Shown piece by piece: positions 29,963 through 39,462 of a stretch of 64,000 nucleotides of DNA (positions within the stretch are counted from its first letter, which is position 1; each line of letters begins with the position of its first letter). The position numbers and the translations under genes are program-made. The notes below the pieces were generated by a model. The model was given only the letters and a program-made list of their open reading frames with translations. It did not search any database and had not been told where the DNA came from. This stretch comes from Prasinococcaceae sp. CCMP 1430 (Eukaryota > Prasinodermophyta > Palmophyllophyceae > Prasinococcales > Prasinococcaceae). The stretch is taken from positions 224,603 to 288,602 of the forward strand of contig RQSC01000002.1 in the NCBI GenBank assembly GCA_013416795.1, read 5' to 3'.

Positions 29963-30401
29963 CTGCTCTCGCGTGCGGGACGGAAGTGGGAGCGCCGCGG
30001 GCGGTCACGTCAGCGATTCGCGCATGCTCGCATTCCTGAGAGTAGGTGGAGAGCGGCCCACGCCCGCACACGCGCCTGGTTCGGTCGCGGTCCGACCGCG
30101 GGCGGGCCGCGGCGCGCGCCCCGCGGCATTGGGGTCGTGAACGCAACCCCAACACACGCGGGCGCCGCGAGGTCTCATCATAAAACATTACAATGCGGCG
30201 TGGGTGGAGACCCTGGGGTCGCGGCGGCGCGCGGGGGCGACGCCGTTTCGTTGGTTGTCGCCGTTTCGTCGCCCGTTTTCTCGCGCGCGCGCGCGCGCGC
30301 GCGCGCGCGCGCGCGCGCGCGGGCTTGTGGGACGGGCGCGGCGGTATGCCTGTGGCACTCTCCGCGCACCCCGCGCCGAGACCCCCCCCCCACCGGCAGC
30401 C
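29963..30401. other. Region upstream of the ammonium transporter
   Basis: Expected to hold the missing first exon of CFIm25 (-) and the promoter of the ammonium transporter (+). A (GC)n run of about 40 bp lies at 30282-30321, and a C run at 30382-30391 just before the AMT start. GGGCCGCTCTCCACCTACTC (30043-30062, minus) could encode part of CFIm25 (PLSTYS) but the frame does not continue sensibly. Confidence 0.4.
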
Positions 30402-31829
30402 ATGCCGCTCAACGTGATGCAGCTCGCGCGCTCGGCGTTGGTGGACGGCGAGGACTCCTCCTTGCACGACCGCGACCTCCTGGACTATGAGTTCGACGCC
30501 GCCAACGCGAGCTCGTTCTGGCTGCTCTTCGGCGCCTACCTCGTGTTCTTCATGCAGCTCGGCTTCGCGCTGCTCGAGGCCGGCTCGGTCCGCGCCAAGA
30601 ACACCAAGAACATCCTCCTCAAGAACGTCCTGGACGCGTGCCTAGGCGCCCTCATCTGGTGGTCGATCGGCTACCCCCTCGCGCTGGGCTCCGGCAAGGA
30701 GAACAACTTCATCGGCGCGGGCGACTTCTTCACCTACAAGCGCGGTGCCGACACCGGCTTCTACGCGCTGTGGATGTTCCAGTGGGCCTTCGCCGCGACC
30801 GCCGCGACCATCGTGTCGGGCGCCGTCGCCGAGCGCTGCCGCTTCATTGCGTACCTGACCTACACCGTCGTCCTCACCGGCTTCATCTACCCCGTGGTGG
30901 TGCACTGGGGCTGGTCCGACGGCGGCTGGCTGTCGGCGTGGGACTACGACTACGTCCTCGACGAGGAGGGGGAGGCCGCGGGCACGTTCCTGAACCCCGA
31001 GATGGGCGGCCAGGGCCTGATCGACTTCGCCGGCTCCGGCATCGTGCACATGGTGGGTGGCGGCGCCGCGCTCATGGGCGCCATTTTCCTCGGCCCCCGC
31101 CTCGGCCGCTTCGACGCCGACGGCAAGCCCGTTGATATCCAGGGCCACTCGACCGTGCTCGCGGTCATGGGCACCTTCATCCTGTGGTTCGGCTGGTACG
31201 GCTTCAACCCCTGCTCGACGCTGATGTGGGGCGCCATGCAGCTCGCCGAGAAGGTCGCAGCCAACACCACCCTCGCTGCGGCCGCCGGCGGCGCCACCTC
31301 GTTCCTCCTCGCGCGCATGTCGACCGGCGTCCTCGACCTCCCCCCCGCGCTGAACGGCATCCTCGGTGGTCTCGTCTCCATCACCGGCCCGTGCGCCGTG
31401 GTCGAGCCCTACGCCGCCGTCATCATCGGCGTGATCGGTGGCTTCGTCTACTTCGGCTCGCACAACCTGCTGCTCAAGCTCAAGATCGACGACCCGCTCG
31501 ACGCGTCGCCCGTGCACTTCTTCTGCGGCGCCTGGGGCGTGATCGCGTCCGGCCTCTTCGCCACCAAGGAGGGCGTCGTGCTCGGTGCGTTCGCGAACGA
31601 TCAGTACTACGGCGCCTTCTACGGCGACGACGGCACCCAGCTCGGCATCCAGTTCGCCGGCATGGCGGCCATCGCGCTGTGGACCTGCATCACCAGCGGC
31701 GTCATGTTCTTCCTCCTCAAGTCCGTGGGCATCCTCCGCGTGCCGCCCGAGGACGAGCTCGCCGGTCTGGACGAGTCGCACCACGGCGGCTCGGCCTACG
31801 ACATGGGTGAGGCTCCCGCCAAGGCGTAA
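30402..31829 (+). CDS. AMT1-type ammonium transporter
   Basis: Ammonium channel/transporter of the AMT/MEP/Rh family in the plasma membrane, supplying nitrogen to glutamine synthetase. The intronless frame has 475 residues and about eleven membrane helices, typical for AMT1. Seen: FWLLFGAYLVFFMQLGFALLE (first helix), AKNTKNILLKNVLD, YPVVVHWGWSDGGWL, the family motif DFAGSGIVHMVGG with the first pore His, WFGWYGFNPCS, and DASPVHFFCGAWGV with the second pore His position. The start ATG 30402 gives MPLNVMQLARSAL; the open frame further upstream runs through the GC repeat and is not coding. Codon use is extremely C-ending (CTC, GCC, ATC), stronger than in neighbours, suggesting high expression. 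Confidence 0.95.
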   Translation: MPLNVMQLARSALVDGEDSSLHDRDLLDYEFDAANASSFWLLFGAYLVFFMQLGFALLEAGSVRAKNTKNILLKNVLDACLGALIWWSIGYPLALGSGKENNFIGAGDFFTYKRGADTGFYALWMFQWAFAATAATIVSGAVAERCRFIAYLTYTVVLTGFIYPVVVHWGWSDGGWLSAWDYDYVLDEEGEAAGTFLNPEMGGQGLIDFAGSGIVHMVGGGAALMGAIFLGPRLGRFDADGKPVDIQGHSTVLAVMGTFILWFGWYGFNPCSTLMWGAMQLAEKVAANTTLAAAAGGATSFLLARMSTGVLDLPPALNGILGGLVSITGPCAVVEPYAAVIIGVIGGFVYFGSHNLLLKLKIDDPLDASPVHFFCGAWGVIASGLFATKEGVVLGAFANDQYYGAFYGDDGTQLGIQFAGMAAIALWTCITSGVMFFLLKSVGILRVPPEDELAGLDESHHGGSAYDMGEAPAKA

Positions 31830-32146
31830 GCAAGCGACTGCCCGGCGCCCCATACAGATTGTGTCGCACACACACAAAAATATCACAGACAAAATATAAA
31901 ACCCACATGTTTTGAACAGCAGTGCACGTGCGCATGCAGCAGGAAGTCTATCGATCCGGCGGCGGCGCTGCCAGCGAGGGCTGGTGCGCGCGCTGTGCGT
32001 CGCTCCTGTACCCGTGTGCCCATGCCGTGCCAGCGGGGCCGGTTGCGTGCCCGCGGGCGCACGACAGCGATTGGTGAGGGTAAGAGTATTACGGATTCGC
32101 GGGCCATACTGGTATGCTGGCCGTGCGCTCGGTGCTCGCCGCGGCC
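31830..32146. other. Convergent intergenic region
   Basis: 3' flanks of the ammonium transporter (+) and of the unknown exon (-). It includes an A-rich stretch at 31870-31900 (ACACAAAAATATCACAG), probably the AMT poly(A) site region. No gene is seen. Confidence 0.5.
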
Positions 32147-32440
32147 TCAGTCGACGAGCTTCAGCTCGCCGCTTGCGATCTGCTCGTCGAAAGGGCCTTT
32201 GCCCAAGCCGTTGGGGTGGGGGTGGTCGGGGTCTCCAGGCACGTACGTGCTGGGCAACGACTTGGGCCGGCCGCCGAGGCCGTAGGACGACTTGCTACCG
32301 ACCCCTACCACGCGCCCGTCATCCTTCCAGCCGCCCTCGCCGGCGTAGCCTTCGGGGTCGACCGACGCCCACAAGTTGGTGTTATGGCCCAGTGCCGCAT
32401 GCAACGAGTTGGGGTGCAGATCCTCAGGGATGCGGGTGAG
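32147..32440 (-). CDS. 3' exon of an unrecognised gene (97 aa visible)
   Basis: A well-composed open segment begins after a good acceptor (ACGCAG|CTC) at 32440 and runs to TAG at 32147. It reads LTRIPEDLHPNSLHAALG, then Gly/Lys/Asp-rich soluble sequence (GWKDDGRVVGVGSK, GGRPKSLPSTYVPGDPDHP) and ends GELKLVD. Amino-acid use is that of a real protein, unlike the Arg/Pro-rich frame upstream. No ATG exists on this strand between 32441 and the RPA1 start, so the 5' exon is unresolved; it may overlap the RPA1 gene or start with an unusual split codon. I recognise no family. Confidence 0.45.
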   Translation of the reverse strand, partial: LTRIPEDLHPNSLHAALGHNTNLWASVDPEGYAGEGGWKDDGRVVGVGSKSSYGLGGRPKSLPSTYVPGDPDHPHPNGLGKGPFDEQIASGELKLVD

Positions 32441-32801
32441 CTGCGTGCGCCGGACCGCGTGCGCGTGGTTTGTTCGCGCACGCAACACGCGTTTCCGGGG
32501 GCCGGCGGGCGGACGGGTCAGTGCCTTTGCGTGTCGACGAACCGGCGAGCAAGAGCGACAGCGAAGAGAGAGAAGAGGGGTGGGAGGAGGGCGGCTAGGC
32601 GCACCGCGCGCGCGCGTGGGGTGGGGTTGGACGATGAGATCGCGCGCGGGGACGCAGGGGGAGAGGGGGTGGAGGGGGCAGGAGGCGCGGCGCGCAGGCC
32701 ACACCGCGCACGCGCGGCGCGGCCGGGCGCGCCGAGGCGGTGCGGACGGGGAAGGGACAGGCAGCCAGACCGAGGACTGAGGTGGGAGGTGGGAAGGCGC
32801 G
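32441..32801. promoter_or_regulatory. Region between the unknown exon and RPA1
   Basis: 361 bp upstream of RPA1 with purine-rich blocks (32560-32600, 32655-32695: GAGAGGGGGTGGAGGGGG). It should contain the RPA1 promoter and possibly the missing 5' part of the minus-strand gene. No defined site is claimed. Confidence 0.4.
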
Positions 32802-35261
32802 ATGGCGTTCAACCTGACGCCCGGCGGCTGCGATGAGCTCGCATCGGGCAACACCAACGCGCACCCGACGGTGCAGATCGTCCTCATCAAGCGCATGGCG
32901 AGCCAGACGGCGCAGGGCCAGCAGGAGCGCTACCGCTTCTCGCTCTCGGACGGCGCGCGCACGCAGCACGCGATGCTGGCGACGCAGATGAACCACATGG
33001 TCGCGGACGGCACGCTCAACGTCAACACCGTCATCACGCTCGAGGAGTACCTGTGCAACGTGGTGCAGAACAAGCGCATCATAATTGTGCTCAAGATGCG
33101 CGTCGAAGGCAACCCGGGCCAGCTGATCGGCCAGCCGACGGACGAGGACGGCAAGCCCGTCACGCCCGAGGGCATCAACATGGGCGGCGCGCCGCCCCAG
33201 CAGCAGCAGATGCAGCAGCAGAACAACAACAACTGCTGGGGCGCGCCGAACGGCGGCGGGCAGCCGCAGAAGGCGGGCAACCAGTGGGGCGCGCCGCAGC
33301 AGGCCCCGCCCCCGCAGCAGCAGCAGCAGGGCTACGGCCAGCCGCCCGCGCAGCAGTGGGGCAACAGCAGCAACAACCACGGCGGACCTCCACACGGCGC
33401 CAACCAGTGGGGCGGCAACGGCAACGCCGTCAATGGCGGCGGCCAGCAGTGGGGCGGCGCCGCCAACGGCGGCGGCGGGCCCCCGCAGGCTGGCGGCCCG
33501 CGCTTCGGCGGCGGCGCGCCTGGCTACAACGACGGAGGGCGTGGCGGGCACAGCGCCGTGCAGCGCAACGACACTGCCCACATCATTCCGATCTCCCAGC
33601 TCAACCCCTACCAAAACCGCTGGACCATCAAGGGCCGCGTGACGTCGCGCGGCGACATCCGCACCTTCCACCGCGCCTCCGGGCCGGGCCGCGTGACGTC
33701 GTGCGACCTGCTCGACGCGCACGGCGGTGAGATCCGCGTGACCATGTTCAACGACGCCATCGACCGCCACTATGAGACGCTGAAGGAGAATGCCGTCGTC
33801 ATCGTCTCCAAGGGCCAGGTCAAGAGCGCCAAGCGCCAGTTCTCCAACCTCGACAACGACCACGAGATCACGCTCGAGACCTCGTCGATCGTCGAGGCGT
33901 GCAACGATGATGGCTCCATCAAGGCGGTCAAGATCAACGCGCGTCCCATCGCCAGCCTGTCGCAGTGCGCGAAGGGCGACATCGTCGACGTGATGGGCGT
34001 CCTCGACTCCGTCGACCCCATGGGCACCATCATTCGCCGCGAGTCGGGCCAGGAGGTGCAGAAGCAGCCGGTGAAGATCCGCGACCAGTCCAACGCGGTA
34101 GTCGAGGTGACCATGTGGGGCGGCTTCGTGCAGAAGTACGCCCAGAACCTCGAGGCGGCCTACCAGCAGGGGCGCCACCCGGTGATTGCGGTGAAGGGCG
34201 CTCGCGTCGGCGACTTCAACGGCATCACGCTCGGCACGCTGGGTTCGACCAGCATCACCATCGACCCCGAAGTGCCGGAGACCTCGTCGCTGCGCACCTG
34301 GTGGGACAGCGGCGCGGCGACCCAGGCCGCCCCGGTCAACCTTAGCGGGGGCGGCGGCGGCCTGGGCGGCGGCAGCGACCGCCGCGTGCGCCTGTACCAG
34401 GTCAAGAGCGAGCACATGGGTTCCGAGGGCAAGGCTGAGTGGGTGGAGACCATGGCAACCGTGCAGTTCGTCAAGCAGGAGCGCATCTGCTACCCATCGC
34501 ACCCTGAGACCAAGAAGAAGCTCACCCGTCACGACGAGAACAGCCCGTGGACGGACGAATCGACCGGGAACACGGTGGACAAGCCAGTGTACCGCTACCT
34601 GATGTCCATCCAGCTTATCGACCACACCGGCCAGCAGTGGGTGAGCTGCTTCGACGACGCGGGCGTCTCGCTGATGGGGTGCTCCGCGGACGAGATGATG
34701 GAGCTGCAGGACACGGACGAGAACAGCTACAGCGGGCGCATCAACGCTGTCACCTTCTCCCATGGCCTCTTCAAGCTCAAGGTCGCGAACGACGACTGGC
34801 AGGGCGAGGTCCGCCAAAAGGTGGTCATCCAGCGCTACACCAAGGTTGACTACGCAGCTGAGGCATCCAAGCTCGCCGACCTCATCAAGCGGCTCAAGGC
34901 GGGCGAAAACATCGACGAGAGGCCACCGCCCAAGCAGTCCGCGCAGCCCGCCACCGGCGCTGGCGGATGGGGTGGCGGCGCCGCGCAAGGCGGCGGCGGC
35001 CAACAGCGCGGAGGCTACGGCAACCAGGGCAACAACCATTCCGGATGGGGTGGCGGCGGCGGGGGCGGCGGCGGTGGATGGGGCAATGGCAACAGCAACG
35101 CTGGTCAGCAGGGTGGTGCCTGGGGCGGCGGCGGCGGTGGGAGCGGATGGGGCTCAAACAACCACGGAGGCGCTCCCAACCAGAACGGCGGGGGAGGGTG
35201 GGGTGGCAACCACCAGCCCGCGCCCGCATGGGGCGGGGGCGGGGGCGGGGGCGGCTGGTAG
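32802..35261 (+). CDS. Replication protein A large subunit (RPA1/RPA70)
   Basis: Main eukaryotic ssDNA-binding protein, acting in replication, repair and recombination. The intronless frame has 819 residues. Order: N-terminal DBD-F OB fold (about 1-110, VITLEEYLCNVVQNKRIIIV); a Gln/Asn/Gly-rich linker (about 125-255); DBD-A (about 262-365, ISQLNPYQNRWTIKGRVTSR, EIRVTMFND); DBD-B (about 375-490, DIVDVMGVLDSV); DBD-C (about 528-705, YRYLMSIQLIDHTGQQWVSC); and a Gly/Trp-rich tail of about 100 residues with repeated GWGGG blocks. In DBD-C the four zinc-ligand cysteines of the usual ribbon are missing: the segment is ERICYPSHPETKKKL followed by NSPWTDESTGNTV, where CxxxxC...CxxC is expected. Only one Cys (about residue 563) and a His remain. 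The tail is not part of canonical RPA1. Confidence 0.94.
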   Translation: MAFNLTPGGCDELASGNTNAHPTVQIVLIKRMASQTAQGQQERYRFSLSDGARTQHAMLATQMNHMVADGTLNVNTVITLEEYLCNVVQNKRIIIVLKMRVEGNPGQLIGQPTDEDGKPVTPEGINMGGAPPQQQQMQQQNNNNCWGAPNGGGQPQKAGNQWGAPQQAPPPQQQQQGYGQPPAQQWGNSSNNHGGPPHGANQWGGNGNAVNGGGQQWGGAANGGGGPPQAGGPRFGGGAPGYNDGGRGGHSAVQRNDTAHIIPISQLNPYQNRWTIKGRVTSRGDIRTFHRASGPGRVTSCDLLDAHGGEIRVTMFNDAIDRHYETLKENAVVIVSKGQVKSAKRQFSNLDNDHEITLETSSIVEACNDDGSIKAVKINARPIASLSQCAKGDIVDVMGVLDSVDPMGTIIRRESGQEVQKQPVKIRDQSNAVVEVTMWGGFVQKYAQNLEAAYQQGRHPVIAVKGARVGDFNGITLGTLGSTSITIDPEVPETSSLRTWWDSGAATQAAPVNLSGGGGGLGGGSDRRVRLYQVKSEHMGSEGKAEWVETMATVQFVKQERICYPSHPETKKKLTRHDENSPWTDESTGNTVDKPVYRYLMSIQLIDHTGQQWVSCFDDAGVSLMGCSADEMMELQDTDENSYSGRINAVTFSHGLFKLKVANDDWQGEVRQKVVIQRYTKVDYAAEASKLADLIKRLKAGENIDERPPPKQSAQPATGAGGWGGGAAQGGGGQQRGGYGNQGNNHSGWGGGGGGGGGGWGNGNSNAGQQGGAWGGGGGGSGWGSNNHGGAPNQNGGGGWGGNHQPAPAWGGGGGGGGW

Positions 35262-35469
35262 GGTACTCGCTCGCACTCGAATGGCAGGAACGAGAGATGA
35301 TGCCGCCCGCCCGTCGGCGGAGACGTGCTGAGATGAGCGAGCCGAGCGAGGGTCGTACTCGCTGCTGATGAATTTGTGCCGAGCGTGCGTGGTCTCGAAC
35401 TATCTCCCGTCCAAAGTCCTACCGTAAGCACTACAAGAGTTTAGTTTACAGAGCCATGCCCGTACGTCG

Positions 35470-37306
35470 TCACCGCTTGCGCCTGCCCCGCGCCCACGGA
35501 GGTGTTCCCGCACCCTGTGTCGGTGGCATGTCCCGCGAGGTCGGCGCCGCCTCGCGCTGTGACCGAGGCAGGGGCACCCGCCGTGGCGACTGGGATTGCT
35601 GCGCACGCCGCGTTGGTGCCATCGTGGCCGCCGACGTCGGCGCAGGGCCGCTCGGCTTGTCCGCGAGCGGTCGCCGAAGCGAGCTTCCATTTCCTCGCCG
35701 CTCCCATTGCTCCTTCCACACGTCCTGCCAGGGGCGCTGCGACTGTTGTTCCAGCTGCTGCGGCCGAGTGCGAGCCTCCGAGGCAGCTGCTGCCGTGCGG
35801 GGTTGACGAGGGGCTGGTGAATCCTTCTGCAGGAACGCTCGCTTCCACTTCTCTTTCCAGTCTTCCTGTCGATGCGAGGCGTGCTTCGCACCACGCGACT
35901 GCCGCTGCGCGTCAGCCAGTGCGCTCGCGCGCGCCTTTGCTGCGCGCGCCTCCGCACGCGCCTGCGCGAGCGCCCCAGCCTTGTTGCGCGCCTCCGCTCG
36001 TGCTCGCTCGATCACTTCAAATAGAGCGCGCGCGCCATGCTGCACCAGCACGTCGTTGGCGTCCTTGCACCCCTCCGGCCAGCGAGCGCGAACAACCACG
36101 CGCCCGCCGAGCCGCCGCTCAAGCTCTCGCGCGAGTGCGTCTCCTGGCACGTCCGCGTCCGTCGCCAGCACGAAGTGTTTGCGTGGGTTGGCGCACAGCT
36201 CACGTGCGCAGTTCCAAAGATACGAGTACTTGCGGTCGCGGTCGGGCGCGGGCACGGGGCGCTCGGACACTTTGGGGGGCGCTCCGTCTGGCACGCTCAC
36301 GGCGCCCTGCCCGGCGCGAGAGCGCACGTCAGCGCGCGCGCGCGGCTCGTACGACGCTGAGGCGAGCGCATTCGCAGGTACGTCCACGCGCGCGCACACG
36401 CACCTGTATTCCCGCCTCGACCATGCTGAGTCTGTCCACCTCACCCTCAACGATGACGATGGGCTCGGAGTCGTTCGCGAGGTCGAGGTCGTCCACGCCG
36501 TACAGCACCTTCTTTGCGCCCTTGCACTGCCAGAACGCCTTGCCAGGCCCGCGGTATTTCACGTTGACGAGTTCTCCACGATGGAAGTATGCGAAGGCGA
36601 TGGCGTCCGTGCGCGCGCCTGCTGGCGGCGACCACACGTCGCGCTGCATCCCCACGCGCGCGCGCGAGAGGGTGGCGTCCGAGATGCCGCGTTTGCGAAA
36701 GAACGCGAGGACGCGTTCGTTGGGCGCGCACAAAGCCACGCTCGGCGGCGTGTAGGGCGCCTCCACGCACGCCGCCGCCGCCTCGGCGAACGGCATTGGC
36801 GGCGCAGGTGCTGCGGCCTTCGCGGCGGGCGCCTTCGCCTCCGCCTTCGCCTCGAGCCCCCCGCCCCCGCTTCTGTCGCCAGCGAGACCCGGGGAGTCGC
36901 CTCCGCTGGCGCTACCGATGGTGCCCTCGAGACCACAAGTCCCCCGGAAGCAGCGGTACGCGGCGTGAGACCGCCCTAGGATGATCGAAAACGAGCGCTC
37001 GGCTTCGCTACCGCCGCCGCACGCCGGGCACATCGTGCGGTGCCACTCACCCGCGGTCGCGCGCTGCCGGGCGCTCAGCGTGACGCCCATCGCGGCGAGC
37101 TTGGCGAGCACCTCCTCGCTGGGCGCGTCGCCGCTCGCGCTGTCACCGCCCGCGTCGGCCGCGCCGGCCGCTCCGGTACCTGAGGCGAATCCCCTCACCG
37201 GAGGCGCGCCCCCGCGTGCAGACCGCGCACGCGGCCAGCGCCTCGTGCCCGCTGCGGGCGCGCGCGCCCCCCGGCGCGGCGCGGCGGCCGCAGCCGCTGC
37301 AGCCAT
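35470..37306 (-). CDS. Organellar TOPRIM primase (Twinkle-like, primase-only)
   Basis: Two exons: 36404-37306 and 35470-36306, with a 97-bp phase-0 GT-AG intron, 579 residues. The join restores the TOPRIM fold: VIVEGEVDRLSMVEAGIQ, then GAVSVPDGAPPKV, FVLATDADVPGDAL and WPEGCKDANDVL. Before it lies a zinc-binding domain (Cys93, Cys96, Cys119, Cys124 in MCPACGG and YRCFRGTCG) as in T7 gp4-like primases. The N-terminus (MAAAAAAAAPRRGARAP, then RGFAS) is a plausible mitochondrial or plastid presequence. The RecA-type helicase half of plant Twinkle is absent; the protein ends in a basic, Gln/Arg-rich tail. This matches the shorter plant paralogue type (At1g30660). It probably primes organelle DNA synthesis. 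The ATG at 37306 is only 2 bp from an N gap, so an upstream extension cannot be excluded. Confidence 0.82.
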
Positions 37307-37308
37307 GG

Positions 37309-37945
37309 NNNNNNNNNNNNNNNNNNNNNNNNNNNNNNNNNNNNNNNNNNNNNNNNNNNNNNNNNNNNNNNNNNNNNNNNNNNNNNNNNNNNNNNNNNNN
37401 NNNNNNNNNNNNNNNNNNNNNNNNNNNNNNNNNNNNNNNNNNNNNNNNNNNNNNNNNNNNNNNNNNNNNNNNNNNNNNNNNNNNNNNNNNNNNNNNNNNN
37501 NNNNNNNNNNNNNNNNNNNNNNNNNNNNNNNNNNNNNNNNNNNNNNNNNNNNNNNNNNNNNNNNNNNNNNNNNNNNNNNNNNNNNNNNNNNNNNNNNNNN
37601 NNNNNNNNNNNNNNNNNNNNNNNNNNNNNNNNNNNNNNNNNNNNNNNNNNNNNNNNNNNNNNNNNNNNNNNNNNNNNNNNNNNNNNNNNNNNNNNNNNNN
37701 NNNNNNNNNNNNNNNNNNNNNNNNNNNNNNNNNNNNNNNNNNNNNNNNNNNNNNNNNNNNNNNNNNNNNNNNNNNNNNNNNNNNNNNNNNNNNNNNNNNN
37801 NNNNNNNNNNNNNNNNNNNNNNNNNNNNNNNNNNNNNNNNNNNNNNNNNNNNNNNNNNNNNNNNNNNNNNNNNNNNNNNNNNNNNNNNNNNNNNNNNNNN
37901 NNNNNNNNNNNNNNNNNNNNNNNNNNNNNNNNNNNNNNNNNNNNN
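37309..37945. other. Assembly gap (637 N)
   Basis: Unknown bases between the primase (-) and PDH E1-beta (+). The gap removes the shared promoter region and the 5' end of the PDH gene. Its true length is unknown. Confidence 1.
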
Positions 37946-38986
37946 CGCGGGGACGGGGGCGGGCGCGCGGCGGCCGCGGCGGCCTCGGCGGCGGCGAGTG
38001 CCGACCTCACGGTGCGCGACGCGCTCAATTCGGCGATCGCGGAGGAGATGGAGCGCGACCAGAACGTGTTCGTGCTTGGAGAGGAGGTCGGGGCGTACCA
38101 CGGCGCGTACAAGATCACCAAGGGCCTAATCGACCGCTTCGGCGAGGACCGCGTGCGAGACACGCCCATCACCGAGGCGGGCTTCACCGGCATCAGCGTG
38201 GGCGCGGCCATGCACGGCCTGCGGCCCGTGGTCGAGTTCATGACGTGGAACTTCGCCATGCAGGCCATCGACCACATCGTCAACAGCGCGGCCAAGATCA
38301 ACTACATGAGCGCCGGCGAGATCACCGCGCCGATGGTCTTCCGCGGGCCCAACGGCGCCGCGGCGGGCGTCGGCGCGCAGCACTCGCAATGCTTCGCCGC
38401 GTGGTACATGAGCGTGCCGGGGCTCAAGGTGATGGCGCCGTACTCGGCCGAGGATGCGCGCGGCCTGCTCAAGGCGGCCATCCGCGACCCCAACCCGGTG
38501 GTGTTCCTCGAAAACGAGATGCTGTACGGAGAGAGCTTCCCCGTGTCCGCCGAAGTGCTGTCTGAGGATTTCGTGCTCCCTATCGGCCAGGCCAAGGTTG
38601 AGCGCGCGGGCACCGACGTCACGCTGGTGTCGTTCTCCAAAATGGTGGGCTCGTGCCTCAAAGCAGCGGAGGCGCTCGCCGCGGAGGGCATCAGTGCTGA
38701 GGTTCTCAACCTGCGCACGCTGAGACCGCTCGACCGCGCGTCGATTGCGGCGAGCGTGCGCAAGACGGGCCGCCTGGTGAGTGTAGAGGAGGGCTGGCCG
38801 CACTGCGGCGTGGGCTCGGAGATCGTGTCAGTGGCTGTGGAGGAGACCTTCGACTACCTTGATGCGCCGCCCGAGCGCATCACTGGCGTGGACGTGCCCA
38901 TGCCCTACGCCGAGAACCTTGAGCGCGCTGCGCTGCCGGGCGTCGCCGACATTATCGCGGCCGCCAAGAGGCAAATGGGGCAGTAA
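37946..38986 (+). CDS. Pyruvate dehydrogenase E1 beta subunit, mitochondrial type (5' end in gap)
   Basis: Beta subunit of the E1 component that decarboxylates pyruvate with thiamine diphosphate. The visible part starts in the frame at the gap edge with an Ala/Gly-rich stretch (end of the presequence), then [19 protein letters not shown]. Signatures: [93 protein letters not shown] and the C-terminal PMPYAENLE. The motif set matches mitochondrial rather than plastid E1-beta. About 345 residues are visible, so only the presequence is missing. It sits head to head with the organellar primase gene. Confidence 0.95.
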   Translation, partial: RGDGGGRAAAAAASAAASADLTVRDALNSAIAEEMERDQNVFVLGEEVGAYHGAYKITKGLIDRFGEDRVRDTPITEAGFTGISVGAAMHGLRPVVEFMTWNFAMQAIDHIVNSAAKINYMSAGEITAPMVFRGPNGAAAGVGAQHSQCFAAWYMSVPGLKVMAPYSAEDARGLLKAAIRDPNPVVFLENEMLYGESFPVSAEVLSEDFVLPIGQAKVERAGTDVTLVSFSKMVGSCLKAAEALAAEGISAEVLNLRTLRPLDRASIAASVRKTGRLVSVEEGWPHCGVGSEIVSVAVEETFDYLDAPPERITGVDVPMPYAENLERAALPGVADIIAAAKRQMGQ

Positions 38987-39378
38987 GCGCATCCAGCGCG
39001 CCGCGCCGAGTCTGCTAGATGGTCGATTGCGCGATTAAATTCTTTATTGGTCAGAAAAGCTTCGAGCAGCCAGCGCGGGCTGCTGCCACGTGCGCCCGCA
39101 CCGCATCTGGCGGGCAGGCGAGAGGGGCGCCCCCGCCTCTCGCGCGTGCCCGCCCCCTCCAGTGACGGGAGGTGCGGCGTGTGAGCGCCGGTTGGCCGCG
39201 GTGCCATGCAGCAGGCACCGCCAGCTCGCCGGACCGTGCGCGGTCTTCGCGACGCCCGCCGTCTGGCAGCTCGCTGTCGCGTGCTCGGTGCGTGGCGCGT
39301 CTCGGCTAATTCGCCGCTGGTGAGGCCCACGCGCGTGGTGACACACTATATAATTTATTGTGCTCTGTTCTGCGAAGC
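38987..39378. other. Convergent intergenic region
   Basis: 3' flanks of PDH E1-beta (+) and plastid uL6 (-). AT-richer sequences at 39032-39062 (TTAAATTCTTTATTGG) and 39343-39362 (CACTATATAATTTATTG) are the likely 3'-end regions of the two mRNAs. A near-palindromic GAGAGGGGCGCCCCCGCCTCTC lies at 39119-39140 and could form a hairpin. Confidence 0.5.
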
Positions 39379-39423
39379 TTAGCGGCCCGACTTGCCCTCC
39401 TTCCGCTCGATGACCTCGTCCAC

Positions 39424-39462
<39 letters not shown>

